The translations under genes were made by a program, and so were the position numbers. Positions 48,547-59,689 of a stretch of DNA of 64,000 nt are shown here, one piece after another; the stretch's first letter is position 1, and every line of letters begins with the position of its first letter. The notes beneath the pieces are model-generated. The model saw nothing but the letters and a program-made list of their open reading frames with translations. It was not told where the DNA came from and made no database searches. Origin of the DNA: Streptomyces tuirus (GTDB lineage: Bacteria; Actinomycetota; Actinomycetes; Streptomycetales; Streptomycetaceae). The DNA lies in the NCBI GenBank assembly GCA_018195615.1, contig JAGTPG010000002.1:5759501-5823500 (forward strand), in the 5' to 3' direction.

Positions 48547-50024
48547 ATGTCTCGACTCAGCCGCGAGAAGAAGCGGGAACAGAAGCAGGCCGCGCACGCG
48601 GCGACCCCGGCGGCGCCGATCGACGTCCGCGTCCCCGGGGCCGGAGCGGATCCGGGGGCGGGCCCCGGATTCGGAACAGGCGGCGTGTCCGACGGGGCGT
48701 CGGTCGGCGGCGTCCCCGTCTTCGCGGCCCCCGGCGAGGAGATCCAGCAGGCCGTCCTGAACCGCCTGCACCACATCGCCATCGCCAGCGGCCACCCCGT
48801 CCTCGCCACGGTCCATGACGAGCGCATCGGCTACGTCGTCCCGCTCCGGGTCGACCCGGACGGCTCCAGCCGCTTCACCGCCGAGCCGGTCCCCACGGCA
48901 CCTCCGGGGGACGCCGTCGCCGCCGCACGCCCGCCGGTGGAAACGCCCGCTGCAGGTGCGGTGCAGGAGTCGCCCCCCACGGCGGACGCGGTGCCGGAGC
49001 CGCCCGCTCCGGCGCCCGGGCCCATGCCCCCCGCGACGGAGCGACAGCACTCGCGGGGCGACAGCGCCACGCACATCCTGCGTCCCGTGCCGGAGTCCGG
49101 CCGTGGCGCGTCCTCGACGTTCCCGCTGCGGGCGGTGCCCGACCCGCAGCCGACCGGCGAGCCCGTACCGACGCACGAACCACGAGCCGTACAGGGGCCC
49201 CAAGGGGCCGCACCTGAAGACACGCCTCCCGTCCCGCCCCCGCCCCCGAGCCCGGCCGCGCCACCCGCCCCGGCCACGCCGCCCGGCACCGTCGCGCCGC
49301 CGACCGGTCAGTTCGGCCCGCCTCCTTCCATGGACGCGCAGCCGCAGCCGCACCCGCAGCCCCAGACGCACTCGCAGCCCCAGCCGCTGCCCGTCCCCGA
49401 AGCCGGCCCCGCGCCCAAGCGCCGTCCGGCTCCCGCGCCGCTCTCCGAAGCGGAGCTGTTCACCGCCGACCCCGACCCCGATCCCAAGCCGACCCCGCCC
49501 GCGGCTTCGACGCCGTCGCGGAGGCCGTGCTCGGCGACGAACCCCTCGGCGCTCCCGGCGACTCCACCGCACCGGCCCTCCTCGCGGAGCCGATCGCGCG
49601 GATCAGCGAGGCCGTCAAGGAGGGCCGGATCGACGTGGCGGCCGGACTGGCGGACCAGGCTGTCGCACAGGCGTCGGGGACGCTGGGGCCGGAGCACCCG
49701 GAGGTGCTCCGGCTGGGTGAACTGACCGCCTACGTCGCCTACTTGGCTGACGACCCCGTCCGTGCCTTCCGCCTGTCGCTCGACCTGGCCGGTGCCCACC
49801 GCCGCGCGGGCGACGCGGAGTCCGCCTACGGCAACGTGCAGAGCGCGGCCACCGCCTGGCGCGCGGTCCGCGACCCGGCACTGGGGCTGGAGCTGGGGCG
49901 CGACCTGATCGGCCTGTGGACGGAACTCGCCGCCGAGGACGGCCCCGCCGCCGAGGAGATCGAGCGGCTGGAGTCGGCCCGCGCCCGTATGGGCCGCCTC
50001 ACCGAACGCGCCCGCACCCAGTAG
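48547..50024 (+). CDS. Proline-rich protein with TPR-like tail, one frameshift
   Basis: After repair the protein is 492 aa. A basic head (MSRLSREKKREQKQA), a small folded stretch (about 60-115, EIQQAVLNRLHHIAIASGHPVL), a long Pro/Ala/Gln-rich linker (about 120-320) and a C-terminal helical domain of about 165 residues (LAEPIARISEAVKEGRIDVAAGL onward, TPR-like) follow each other. The frame breaks in the C run near 49498-49500; one added C gives PPRGFDAVAEAVLGDEPLG. It starts at ATG 48547 opposite the P-loop gene. No function is recognised; the two divergent genes could form a secretion- or assembly-related pair, which is only inference. Confidence 0.58.
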
Positions 50025-50027
50025 GAG

Positions 50028-50975
50028 TTACTCCGACAGTTCCCACACCGCGTGCGCGAGGGCGTCGCTGTTGCGGTCGAGGGCGGTGTCGTTGATGTTG
50101 GCGGTGGTGTCGCAGGAGGAGTGGTAGCAGCGGTCGAAGGCCCGCCCCGCCGTACCGCCCCACTTGGCCGCCTGCGCCGCCGTCATCGTCCGGCTGGCCC
50201 CGGTGAACAGGCCGCCCACCGGCACACCCGCGCTCTTGAAGGGCGCGTGGTCGGAGCGGCCGTCGCCCTCGGTCTCGATCTCCGTCGGGACGTTGATGCC
50301 GCTGAAGTAGTCCTTGAAGGTCTTCTCTATCGCCGGGTCGTCGTCGTAGACGAAGTACCCGGCGTTCGGGGAGCCGATCATGTCGAAGTTCAGGTAGGCG
50401 CTGATCCGCGAACGGTCCCCGGTGGCGAGGCGGTTGACGTAGTAGCGGGAGCCGACGAGGCCGAGTTCCTCCGCTCCCCACCAGGCGAACCGCAGGTGCT
50501 TGGTGGGCTTGTACTGCGCCCGGCACACCGCGAGGGCCGCCTCGAGGACGGCGGCCGAGCCGGACCCGTTGTCGTTGATGCCGGCCCCGGAGGAGACGCT
50601 GTCGAGGTGCGAGCCGGCCATCACGACCTGGTTCGCGTCGCCGCCGGGCCAGTCGGCGATCAGGTTGTAGCCGGTGCGGCCGGAGGCGGTGAACTGCTGG
50701 ACGGTGGTGGTGTATCCGGCCGCGTCCAGCTTGGCCTTCACATAGTCGAGGGAGGCCTTGTAGCCGGCCCGGCCGTGCGCGCGGTTGCCGCCGTTGGCGG
50801 TGGCGATGGACTGGAGCTGTGACAGGTGGGCCTTGACGCCCGCCAGGGGTATGTCGGGCGCGGCGGCCGGTCTCGCGGGAGCGGACGCGGCGTCCGCCAC
50901 GGCACCGCCCGTCAGGAGCATGGTGGTCGCGACGGCAGCGGCGGCCACGGCGCGGGCGGAAACGGAGAGCTTCAT
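50028..50975 (-). CDS. Secreted M28 family aminopeptidase
   Basis: The 315-aa protein has a signal peptide (about 1-30) and a di-zinc M28 domain like the Streptomyces griseus aminopeptidase. Ligands and catalytic residues are visible: His in MAGSHLDSV, Asp in GINDNGSGS, Glu-Glu in WWGAEELGLVGS, Asp in NFDMIGSP and a late His in CYHSSCDT. ATG 50975 follows CGGAGCCCCCACAC. It is secreted and takes N-terminal residues, preferably large hydrophobic ones in known relatives. It converges on the preceding gene with three bases between the stop codons. Confidence 0.92.
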   Translation of the reverse strand: MKLSVSARAVAAAAVATTMLLTGGAVADAASAPARPAAAPDIPLAGVKAHLSQLQSIATANGGNRAHGRAGYKASLDYVKAKLDAAGYTTTVQQFTASGRTGYNLIADWPGGDANQVVMAGSHLDSVSSGAGINDNGSGSAAVLEAALAVCRAQYKPTKHLRFAWWGAEELGLVGSRYYVNRLATGDRSRISAYLNFDMIGSPNAGYFVYDDDPAIEKTFKDYFSGINVPTEIETEGDGRSDHAPFKSAGVPVGGLFTGASRTMTAAQAAKWGGTAGRAFDRCYHSSCDTTANINDTALDRNSDALAHAVWELSE

Positions 50976-51119
50976 GTGTGGGGGCTCCGAGTTCCTCCGG
51001 GGAGCCCGTGGGGTGGCCACGGGCGGCCCACAGTGAATGGGGTGCCTGGATGGTGAAGCTGGTACTGACTCTCCGTCAAGACTCTTATCCGGCCAGGGCG
51101 TTGTGAGCGCCCGCCCGTG

Positions 51120-51592
51120 TCATTGCACGCAGAACTCGTTCCCCTCCGGGTCCGCCATCACGACCCACTCGCCGCCCTGCTCCGCCACGCGCCGCAGCAC
51201 ACTCGCCCCGAGCCCCTCCAGCCGGGCGACCTCCTCCTCGCGCCGCCCCTGGCCCGCGTGCAGATCGAGATGGAGCCGGTTCTTCACCGACTTCGCCTCC
51301 GGTACCCGCTGGAACAGCAGGCGCCGCCCCAGCCCCGTTCCGCTCTCCCCTCGAACGGGTCCTCCGGGTGCCGTACGGCGATCAGGTCCCGGAAGGCGCG
51401 ACGCCCGTGGAACTCGACGGTGAGCTCCTCCGGCACGGCACCGAAGCCGAGCAGCTTCTCGACGAGCGCGCTGTTGTCCTCGACCTCGTACCGGAGGGCG
51501 GCGGCCCAGAAGTCGGCCTGCGCGTGCGGGTCGTTCGCGTCGATGACGATCTTCCAGTGCAGCGGGGCGGGTGGTGCCGGCGTCTGTGTCAT
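51120..51592 (-). CDS. VOC (glyoxalase-like) family protein, one frameshift
   Basis: The repaired protein is 157 aa, with two beta-alpha-beta-beta-beta units. LHWKIVIDANDPHAQADFWAAAL at the start and the ending GGEWVVMADPEGNEFCVQ are typical of bacterial glyoxalase-like proteins; metal-site His and Glu are partly replaced. The frame breaks in the C run 51347-51350 (a G run on the coding strand); one added base gives EGESGTGLGRRLLFQ. It begins at ATG 51592, 21 bases from the divergent CGNR gene, and is probably leaderless. Confidence 0.75.
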
Positions 51593-51593
51593 G

Positions 51594-51612
51594 TAACCAC
51601 TTATACTGGTTA
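51594..51612. promoter_or_regulatory. Overlapping divergent promoters with inverted repeat, probably leaderless
   Basis: TAACCA (51594-51599), a 7-base centre CTTATAC and TGGTTA (51607-51612) form an inverted repeat that fills the 21-base gap between two start codons. TATACT (51602-51607) lies at -12 to -7 from GTG 51614, and on the other strand TATAAG lies just upstream of ATG 51592. Both are TANNNT -10 elements, which fits leaderless transcripts in both directions and an operator over both. Confidence 0.65.
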
Positions 51613-51613
51613 T

Positions 51614-52228
51614 GTGAGTGGACGTGCAGGAGAAACGCCGGACCGGGCACCCGGGCTGACGCTGGTCTCGTCACGGGGGAAGTCCTTCCGCTTCGACCCC
51701 GGCGCTCTGTGTCTGGAGCTGCTGACGACCGGCGGCCCGGGCGCCTTCGCGCGCTGGGAGGTGCTGCACGAGCCCGCCGACCTGATCCTCTGGGCCGGGC
51801 GCAGCCGCCTGCCGGACGGGCTGGACCTCACCGTCTCCGTCGAGGAACTGGAGCGTGCCCGCGCCCTGCGCGACGCCCTGTTCCCGCTCGCCGCCGACCG
51901 CGCGCACGGCCGTCCACCGCGAGCCGCCCACCTGGACGTCGTCAACGAGGCCGCGGCCGGGCCCCCGCTCGTCGCCCGTCTCGAACCGGACGGCAGCCGC
52001 GCCTGGGCCCCGGGCGCCACCGGCACCCACCTGCTCGCCACGGTCGCCCGCGACGCGATCGACCTCTTCACCGGGCCCTACGCCCACCGCGTCCGTGAGT
52101 GCGGCGCCCACAACTGCTCCTTGCTCTTCGTCGACACCTCCCGTCCGGGCCGCCGCCGCTGGTGCGCGATGGAACACTGCGGAAACCGCGAGAAGGCCCG
52201 GGCGCACCGGGCGCGCCAAGAGCTCTAG
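51614..52228 (+). CDS. CGNR zinc finger / ABATE domain transcription regulator
   Basis: The 204-aa protein has an N-terminal stress-sensing-like domain (FRFDPGALCLELLTTGG) and a C-terminal zinc finger CGAHNCSLLFVDTS then RRRWCAMEHCGNREKARAHRAR, the CGNR DNA-binding motif. The family is widespread in actinobacteria and usually regulates adjacent genes. GTG 51614 sits at the end of the inverted repeat, so it likely controls itself and the divergent VOC gene. It ends in an overlap with the convergent HxlR gene. Confidence 0.8.
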   Translation: MSGRAGETPDRAPGLTLVSSRGKSFRFDPGALCLELLTTGGPGAFARWEVLHEPADLILWAGRSRLPDGLDLTVSVEELERARALRDALFPLAADRAHGRPPRAAHLDVVNEAAAGPPLVARLEPDGSRAWAPGATGTHLLATVARDAIDLFTGPYAHRVRECGAHNCSLLFVDTSRPGRRRWCAMEHCGNREKARAHRARQEL

Positions 52229-52674
52229 GAAGCAGCGGTCTCCGTCGCCCGTGCCTCGCGCGTGTCGTACGCGGTGCGGGCCTCGGCGATCTCGTCCTGG
52301 TGCTCCTCCGTCCAGGTCACCAGGGACTGGATCGTGGTGTGCAACGTCCTGCCGAGGGCGGTCAGTTCGTACTCGACCCGCGGCGGCACCACCGGGTGCA
52401 CCGTCCGCTTCACCAGCCCGTCCCGCTCCAGCGACCGCAGGGTCACCGTCAGCATCCGCTGACTCACCCCGTCGATCTCGCGGCGCAGCTCGGTGAAGCG
52501 CAACCGCCGGTTCTCCAGCAGCGCGATGACGAGCAGCGACCACTTGTCGGCGATCCGGTCGAGGATCTGCCGGACTTGGCAGTCCTCGCGGGTGTCCCAC
52601 TGGAAGGGGTCGGCGTCGCCGTAGTCCACGGTGCTCTCGCAGTTACTCGGTGACTTCGAAGTGCCTTCTTCCAT
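52225..52674 (-). CDS. HxlR family transcription regulator (controls the divergent exporter)
   Basis: The 149-aa protein carries an HxlR winged-helix domain: CQVRQILDRIADKWSLLVIALLENRRLRFTELRREIDGVSQRMLTVTLRSLERDGLV (about 33-88), including the characteristic start Cys and the DKW. The C-terminus ends in a charged tail. It is divergent from an MFS exporter with 90 bases between, and the inverted repeat there (52705-52740) is its likely operator. I chose ATG 52674; the open frame upstream overlaps the promoter of the exporter. Confidence 0.85.
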   Translation of the reverse strand: MEEGTSKSPSNCESTVDYGDADPFQWDTREDCQVRQILDRIADKWSLLVIALLENRRLRFTELRREIDGVSQRMLTVTLRSLERDGLVKRTVHPVVPPRVEYELTALGRTLHTTIQSLVTWTEEHQDEIAEARTAYDTREARATETAAS

Positions 52675-52704
52675 GTCCGCCGATGCTGCCCCAGGGTGGG
52701 GTGT

Positions 52705-52740
52705 GGTTACAAGAGGGAACCGACCCTCATTCTCGTAACC
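52705..52740. promoter_or_regulatory. Inverted repeat between HxlR regulator and MFS exporter
   Basis: GGTTAC (52705-52710) and GTAACC (52735-52740) are an exact inverted pair 24 bases apart. Inside lies a second one, GAGGG (52713-52717) and CCCTC (52724-52728), with almost the same centre. The position, between divergent starts, suits an HxlR operator. Confidence 0.55.
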
Positions 52741-52763
52741 GCCCCTATCCAAGGAGTGTTCTC

Positions 52764-54227
52764 ATGGGCACCCGCGCCTGGGCCCTGCTGCTCGTGCTGT
52801 GCGGAACGATCTTTCTGGAAGGCATCGACATCGCGATGATGGCGGTGGCGATCCCGGCCGTCCGTTCCGATCTCGGACTGACCACCGGCACCGCGGCCTG
52901 GGTGGTGAGCGCCTATGTGCTCGGCTACGCCGGCTTCACCCTGCTGGGCGGCCGGGCGGCCGACCTGCTCGGCAGGCGCCGGATGTTCCTGCTCTGGCTG
53001 ACCGTCTTCCTCGCCTTCTCGGGGCTCGGCGGCTTCGCCACCGAGGGCTGGATGCTGGTCCTCGCCCGTTTCGTCACGGGCGTCGCCGCCGCGTTCATGA
53101 CCCCGGCCGCCCTCTCCCTCATCACCACGTCGTACGAGGAGGGCCCGCAGCGCGACAAGGCATTGCTGATCTTCGCCGGCACGGGCGCCGGCGGCTACTC
53201 CCTCGGCCTGGTCATCGGCGGCCTGCTCACCCAGCTCGACTGGCGCTGGGTGTTCTTCGCTCCGGTGCTGCTGGCCGCCGCGCTGCTCGCCGCGGCCCTG
53301 CGCGTCGTGCCCCGGCAGGACACCCCCACCTCGCGCCGGCGCGGTTTCGACCTGCCCGGCGCGATCACCGCCGCCGGAGCCATGCTGCTCGCCGCGTACA
53401 CCGTCGTACGTCTGGAACACGGCCTGCACGACTGGCCGCTCACCGTGGCCGCCGGATTCGCGGCGCTGGCCGCCGCCGGTTCCTTCGTCGCTCTCGAACG
53501 CCGCAGCCCGGACCCGCTGGTCCGGCTCGGCATCCTGCGTCATGGCCCGGTCGTGCGCGCCGACCTGGGGGCACTGCTCTTCCTGGGCGCCTTCTTCGGC
53601 TTCCAGTTCGTCGTCACGCTCTACCTGCAGGAACTGCGCGGCTGGTCGTCCCTCCAGACGGCGCTGGCACTGGTCGCCATGGGCGTCGACGCCGTTCTCG
53701 CGCCCACGCTCACCCCGAAACTGGTCGCCCGCTACGGCAACGCCCGCGTCATCGTCGGCGGATTCGTCCTGGCCGTGGTCGCGTACGCGCTGTTCCTGCC
53801 GATCGGCGTGGACTGGTCCTACGCCGCGATGTTCCCCACCCTGCTCCTCGCGGGCGTCGCCTTCGCCCTGGCCTACGGGCCGCTGACCATCGCGGCCACG
53901 AACGGGGTCGACGAGTCGGAGCAGGGCCTGGCCGGCGGGCTCCTGAACACCGCCACACAGTTCGGCGCCGCGATCGGCATCTCGGCGGTGACCGCGGTCT
54001 ACGGCCTGGCGTCCACCGGGTCCGGCCCCGAGGCCACGCTCTCCGCGTTCCGGGCGGCGCTGGTCGTGCCGGTCGCCTTGGTGCTGCTGGGCACGCTGAT
54101 CTCGTCGGTGAGCGTGCGCGAGGCCCGGCGGGCGGTGCGCAGGGCGTCCCAGGTGAGCAGTGTCAGCGCCAGCCACACCAGCGCGAATCCGGCCCAGCGC
54201 TCCGGCGGCATCGCCTCCTGGAAGTAG
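52764..54227 (+). CDS. MFS (DHA2-type) drug exporter
   Basis: The 487-aa protein has 14 membrane helices. The loop motif GGRAADLLGRRRMFLLW (residues 62-78) and the helix GLTTGTAAWVVSAYVLGYAG mark the DHA2 drug/proton antiporter group. ATG 52764 follows AAGGAG. The C-terminal 75 residues overlap the antisense end of rarD over 229 bases: the last helix (about residue 445) precedes the overlap's end, and the tail SSVSASHTSANPAQRSGG looks like antisense coding, not a natural terminus. Regulated, by position, by the divergent HxlR protein. Confidence 0.82.
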   Translation: MGTRAWALLLVLCGTIFLEGIDIAMMAVAIPAVRSDLGLTTGTAAWVVSAYVLGYAGFTLLGGRAADLLGRRRMFLLWLTVFLAFSGLGGFATEGWMLVLARFVTGVAAAFMTPAALSLITTSYEEGPQRDKALLIFAGTGAGGYSLGLVIGGLLTQLDWRWVFFAPVLLAAALLAAALRVVPRQDTPTSRRRGFDLPGAITAAGAMLLAAYTVVRLEHGLHDWPLTVAAGFAALAAAGSFVALERRSPDPLVRLGILRHGPVVRADLGALLFLGAFFGFQFVVTLYLQELRGWSSLQTALALVAMGVDAVLAPTLTPKLVARYGNARVIVGGFVLAVVAYALFLPIGVDWSYAAMFPTLLLAGVAFALAYGPLTIAATNGVDESEQGLAGGLLNTATQFGAAIGISAVTAVYGLASTGSGPEATLSAFRAALVVPVALVLLGTLISSVSVREARRAVRRASQVSSVSASHTSANPAQRSGGIASWK

Positions 54228-55012
54228 AAGACGCCGAGCAGGAACTGGAAGACCGGCGTCAGGTACTGGAGCAGGCCGATCGTGGACAGCGGCACGCGGA
54301 TGGCGGCGGCGCCGAAGCAGACCAGGGGCAGCGCGGTGACGATCCCGGCCGAGGCGAGCAGCGCCGCGTGCCCCGCGCCCTCGGTGGCGAAGGTGGAGCC
54401 GCCCTGCGCGGTCAACCACATCAGGTAGGCGAGCGCGGGCAGGAACTGGATCGCGGTCTCGGCGGCCAGTGACTCCACACCGCCGAGGTTCACCTTCTTC
54501 TTCACCAGCCCGTACGTGGCGAAGGAGAACGCGAGGGCGAGGGAGATCCACGGGGGCCGGCCGTAGCCGATGGTCAGCACGACGACCGCCGCGCAGCCGG
54601 TCGCGACCGCCGCCCACTGCACCGGCCGCAGCCGCTCCTTCAGCAGCAGCACGCCCATCGCGATGGTGACCAGCGGGTTGATGAAGTACCCGAGCGAGGC
54701 CTCGACGACGTGCCCGGAGTTCACCGCCCAGATGTACAGGCCCCAGTTGATGGTGATGACCGTCGCGGCGACCGTGATGAGGCCCAGCCTGCGCGGTTGC
54801 CGCAGCAGCTCACCGGCCCAGGCCCAGCGGCGCAGCACGAGCAGGGCGGCGCCGACGAAGACCAGCGACCACACCATCCGGTGGGCCAGGATCTCCACCG
54901 CGCCGGCGGGCTTCAGCAGGGGCCAGAACAGGGGGACGAGCCCCCACATCCCGTAGGCCGCGAAGCCGTTCAGCAGTCCTATGTGCCGCTCACCCCTCGG
55001 CTTGCCGGTCAC
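53999..55012 (-). CDS. rarD: RarD family EamA transporter
   Basis: The 337-aa protein has ten membrane helices in two EamA halves. GLLNGFAAYGMWGLVPLFWPLL near the start and TIGLLQYLTPVFQFLLGVFYFQE near the end are RarD hallmarks. Substrate unknown; the family exports metabolites or drugs. I chose GTG 55012 because GGAGGAGGGGC precedes it. After TWDALRTARRAS the tail TLTDEISVPSSTKATG is antisense to the MFS exporter, so the ends of both genes overlap by 229 bases, possibly after loss of the intergenic stop region. Confidence 0.83.
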   Translation of the reverse strand: MTGKPRGERHIGLLNGFAAYGMWGLVPLFWPLLKPAGAVEILAHRMVWSLVFVGAALLVLRRWAWAGELLRQPRRLGLITVAATVITINWGLYIWAVNSGHVVEASLGYFINPLVTIAMGVLLLKERLRPVQWAAVATGCAAVVVLTIGYGRPPWISLALAFSFATYGLVKKKVNLGGVESLAAETAIQFLPALAYLMWLTAQGGSTFATEGAGHAALLASAGIVTALPLVCFGAAAIRVPLSTIGLLQYLTPVFQFLLGVFYFQEAMPPERWAGFALVWLALTLLTWDALRTARRASRTLTDEISVPSSTKATGTTSAARNAESVASGPDPVDARP

Positions 55013-55144
55013 GGGCGCCCCTCCTCCGCATGTGTCGTTCCGCGGCCTCGACGGTAACGCCGGGCACCCCCGGATGTCATGCCCGTATCGGCATACGGTC
55101 ATGACAGCCGGGGGTGGGGTGGCTCAAGGGCCCGCCGGGGGAGT

Positions 55145-55999
<855 letters not shown>

Positions 56000-56062
56000 G
56001 GGGATGACTCTCCTTGTGGGGTTCGATGCCACTAACCCTAGGAGCGGCGCTAACTGTTGGAA

Positions 56063-56087
56063 AGTACCCACTTTGAAGTAAGGTACT
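56063..56087. promoter_or_regulatory. Inverted repeat upstream of the HxlR gene
   Basis: AGTACC (56063-56068) and GGTACT (56082-56087) form an exact inverted pair that ends three bases before the ATG at 56091. The repressor could bind here and block its own gene and the divergent reductase. Confidence 0.55.
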
Positions 56088-56090
56088 GCC

Positions 56091-56489
56091 ATGACGGTAA
56101 GTAAAACTGGGGCAGTGAGTGAAGCCGAAGCCCTGTGCCCGTACCGGCTGGTGCTGGAGCACGTCACCAGCCGCTGGGGCGTGCTCGTGCTGATCGAGCT
56201 TCTCGACCGCCCGCACCGCTTCAGCGAGCTGCGCCGGGCGATCAGCCAGTACGGGGGCCGCGGCGTCAGCGAGAAGATGCTCACGCAGACGCTCCAGACC
56301 CTGGAGCGCGACGGCCTCGTCCACCGCGACGCCAAGCCCGTCATCCCGCCCCGCGTCGACTACTCCCTCACTGGCCTCGGCCGCGAAGCCGCCGAACAGG
56401 TGCGCGCCCTGTCGCAGTGGACGCACGACCGCATGGCCGACGTGGAGAAGGCCCGCCGTGCCTACGACGAGACCCGGGCCGCCTCCTAG
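56091..56489 (+). CDS. HxlR family transcription regulator (QorR-like)
   Basis: The 132-aa protein is an HxlR winged-helix regulator: LCPYRLVLEHVTSRWGVLVLIELLDRPHRFSELRRAI and KMLTQTLQTLERDGLV show the conserved Cys, SRW and recognition region. Known relatives such as QorR sense quinones or diamide through the Cys. The operator-like inverted repeat lies at its start. It is divergent from the QorB-like gene and convergent with korB at a distance of 34 bases. Confidence 0.87.
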   Translation: MTVSKTGAVSEAEALCPYRLVLEHVTSRWGVLVLIELLDRPHRFSELRRAISQYGGRGVSEKMLTQTLQTLERDGLVHRDAKPVIPPRVDYSLTGLGREAAEQVRALSQWTHDRMADVEKARRAYDETRAAS

Positions 56490-56523
56490 CGGTCCCGGGC
56501 CCCGGGGTGTGCTGTGCGGCAGG

Positions 56524-57595
<1,072 letters not shown>

Positions 57596-57603
<8 letters not shown>

Positions 57604-59521
57604 CGATGGCCTCCTTCAGAGCCGCGGCGAGCTGCTCCGCCTTGAACGGCATGCCGTTCACCTGGTTGTACGAGTGGGCGTCGACCAGGTACTTCGCCCG
57701 GATGAGCGTGGCGAGCTGCCGAGGTTCATCTCGGGGATCACCACCTTGTCGTAACGCTCCAGCACCGGTCCCAGATTCCGCGGGAAGGGGTTGAGGTGGC
57801 GCAGATGAGCCTGCGCGATCGACTCCCCGGCCCGCCGCAGCCGCCGCACCGCCGCCGTGATCGGTCCGTACGTCGAACCCCAGCCCAGCACCAGCGTCCT
57901 GGCCTTGTGCGGGTCGTCCACCTCGAGGTCGGGGACGTCGATGCCGTCCACCTTCGCCTGCCGGGTGCGCACCATGAAGTCGTGGTTGGCCGGGGCGTAG
58001 GAGATGTTGCCCGTGCCGTCCTCCTTCTCGATGCCGCCGATCCGGTGCTCCAGACCCGGCGTGCCCGGGATCGCCCAGGGCGGGCCAGGGTCTGCGGGTC
58101 GCGCTTGTACGGCCAGAACACCTCGGTGCCGTCGTCGAGCGTGTGGTTCGGGCCCTGCGCGAACTGCACGCGCAGGTCCGGCAGCTCCTCCGGGTCCGGG
58201 ATGCGCCACGGCTCGGAGCCGTTGGCCAGGTAGCCGTCGGACAGGAGGAACACCGGGGTGCGGTACGTCAGCGCGATCCGGGCGGCCTCCAGCGCGGCGT
58301 CGAAGCAGTCCGCGGGAGTGCGCGGCGCCACCACCGGCACCGGTGCCTCACCGTTGCGCCCGTACATCGCCTGGAGCAGGTCCGCCTGTTCGGTCTTGGT
58401 CGGCAGACCGGTCGACGGGCCACCGCGCTGGATGTCCACGATCAGCAGCGGCAGCTCCAGGGAGACGGCCAGGCCGATCGTCTCCGACTTCAGTGCCACA
58501 CCGGGACCGCTCGTCGTGGTCACGGCCAGCGAACCACCGAAGGCAGCGCCCAGCGCGGCGCCGATGCCGGCGATCTCGTCCTCGGCCTGGAAGGTCCGCA
58601 CCCCGAAGTTCTTGTGTCTGCTCAGCTCGTGCAGGATGTCCGACGCCGGGGTGATCGGGTACGAGCCCAGATACAGCGGCAGATCCGCCTGCCGGCTCGC
58701 GGCGACCAGTCCGTAGGACAGCGCCAGGTTGCCGGAGATGTTGCGGTAGACACCCGGCGGGAACGCCGTGGCCGCCGGGGCGACCTCGTAGGAGACGGCG
58801 AAGTCCTCGGTGGTCTCGCCGAAGTTCCAGCCGGCCTGGAACGCGGCGATGTTGGCCTCCGCGATGTCCGGCTTCTTGGCGAACTTCGCGCGGAGGAACT
58901 TCTCCGTGCCCTCGGTGGGCCGGTGGTACATCCAGCTCAGCAGGCCCAGCGCGAACATGTTCTTGCTGCGCTCGGCCTCCTTGCGGGTGAGGTCGAACTC
59001 CTTCAGCGCCTCGACGGTGAGCGCGGTCAGCGGCACGGGGTGGACGTGGTAGCCGTCCAGCGACCCGTCCTCCAGTGGAGACGTCTCGTAGCCGACCTTC
59101 TGCATCGCCCGCTTGGTGAACTCGTCCGTGTTGACGATCACCTCGGCTCCGCGCGGCAGGTCGCCGATGTTCGCCTTCAGCGCGGCCGGGTTCATCGCCA
59201 CCAGCACGTTCGGCGCGTCACCGGGCGTGAGGATGTCGTGGTCGGCGAAGTGCAGCTGGAAGGACGACACACCCGGCAGGGTCCCGGCGGGCGCCCTGAT
59301 CTCGGCCGGGAAGTTCGGCAGCGTCGACAGGTCGTTGCCGAACGACGCGGTCTCCGAGGTGAAGCGGTCGCCGGTGAGCTGCATACCGTCACCCGAGTCC
59401 CCGCGAACCTGATGATCACCCGGTCGAGACGGCGGACGTCCTTCGCACCCGCCGCGTTGCGCTGCTCTCCTACGACTGCTCCGTCGGCCTGCTCCGCTGG
59501 GCTACTGACCTGGCTGGTCAC
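57596..59521 (-). CDS. korA: 2-oxoacid:ferredoxin oxidoreductase alpha (with fused gamma domain), three frameshifts
   Basis: After repair this is a 642-aa subunit: an N-terminal gamma domain (IIRFAGDSGDGMQLTGDRFTS) and a pyrimidine-binding alpha domain (LYLGSYPITPASDILHELSRHKNFGV). The frame breaks at C run 59399-59402, again at G run 58078-58080 and once more near 57718. One added base at each gives a continuous protein ending ALKEAIDG with TGA 57596-57598. Start GTG 59521 follows GGAGGTCC. No single original frame covers the gene, so any automatic call would split it into three. The length and korB overlap argue that it is intact in the cell. Confidence 0.88.
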
Positions 59522-59689
59522 TGAACTGGACCTCCTTCGAGGCGGCTGTCCCGGACAGGCCTTCCCGTAGGCCTCCCTGGATCAACCCTACGACCGTAAG
59601 GGTCGCCTTCTTTGGGTCATTCGCATGTTGGACACGACTTTGAGACGATCATGTGCCGTGATTTGCTGATTTGCCAGGAATGCGGCATA

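Noticed and set aside
59575..59600. ACCCT...AGGGT near the korA start as a terminator for the gene upstream
   Set aside because: The stem is only five bases long with a bulge, and the response regulator ends about 90 bases away; too weak to call.
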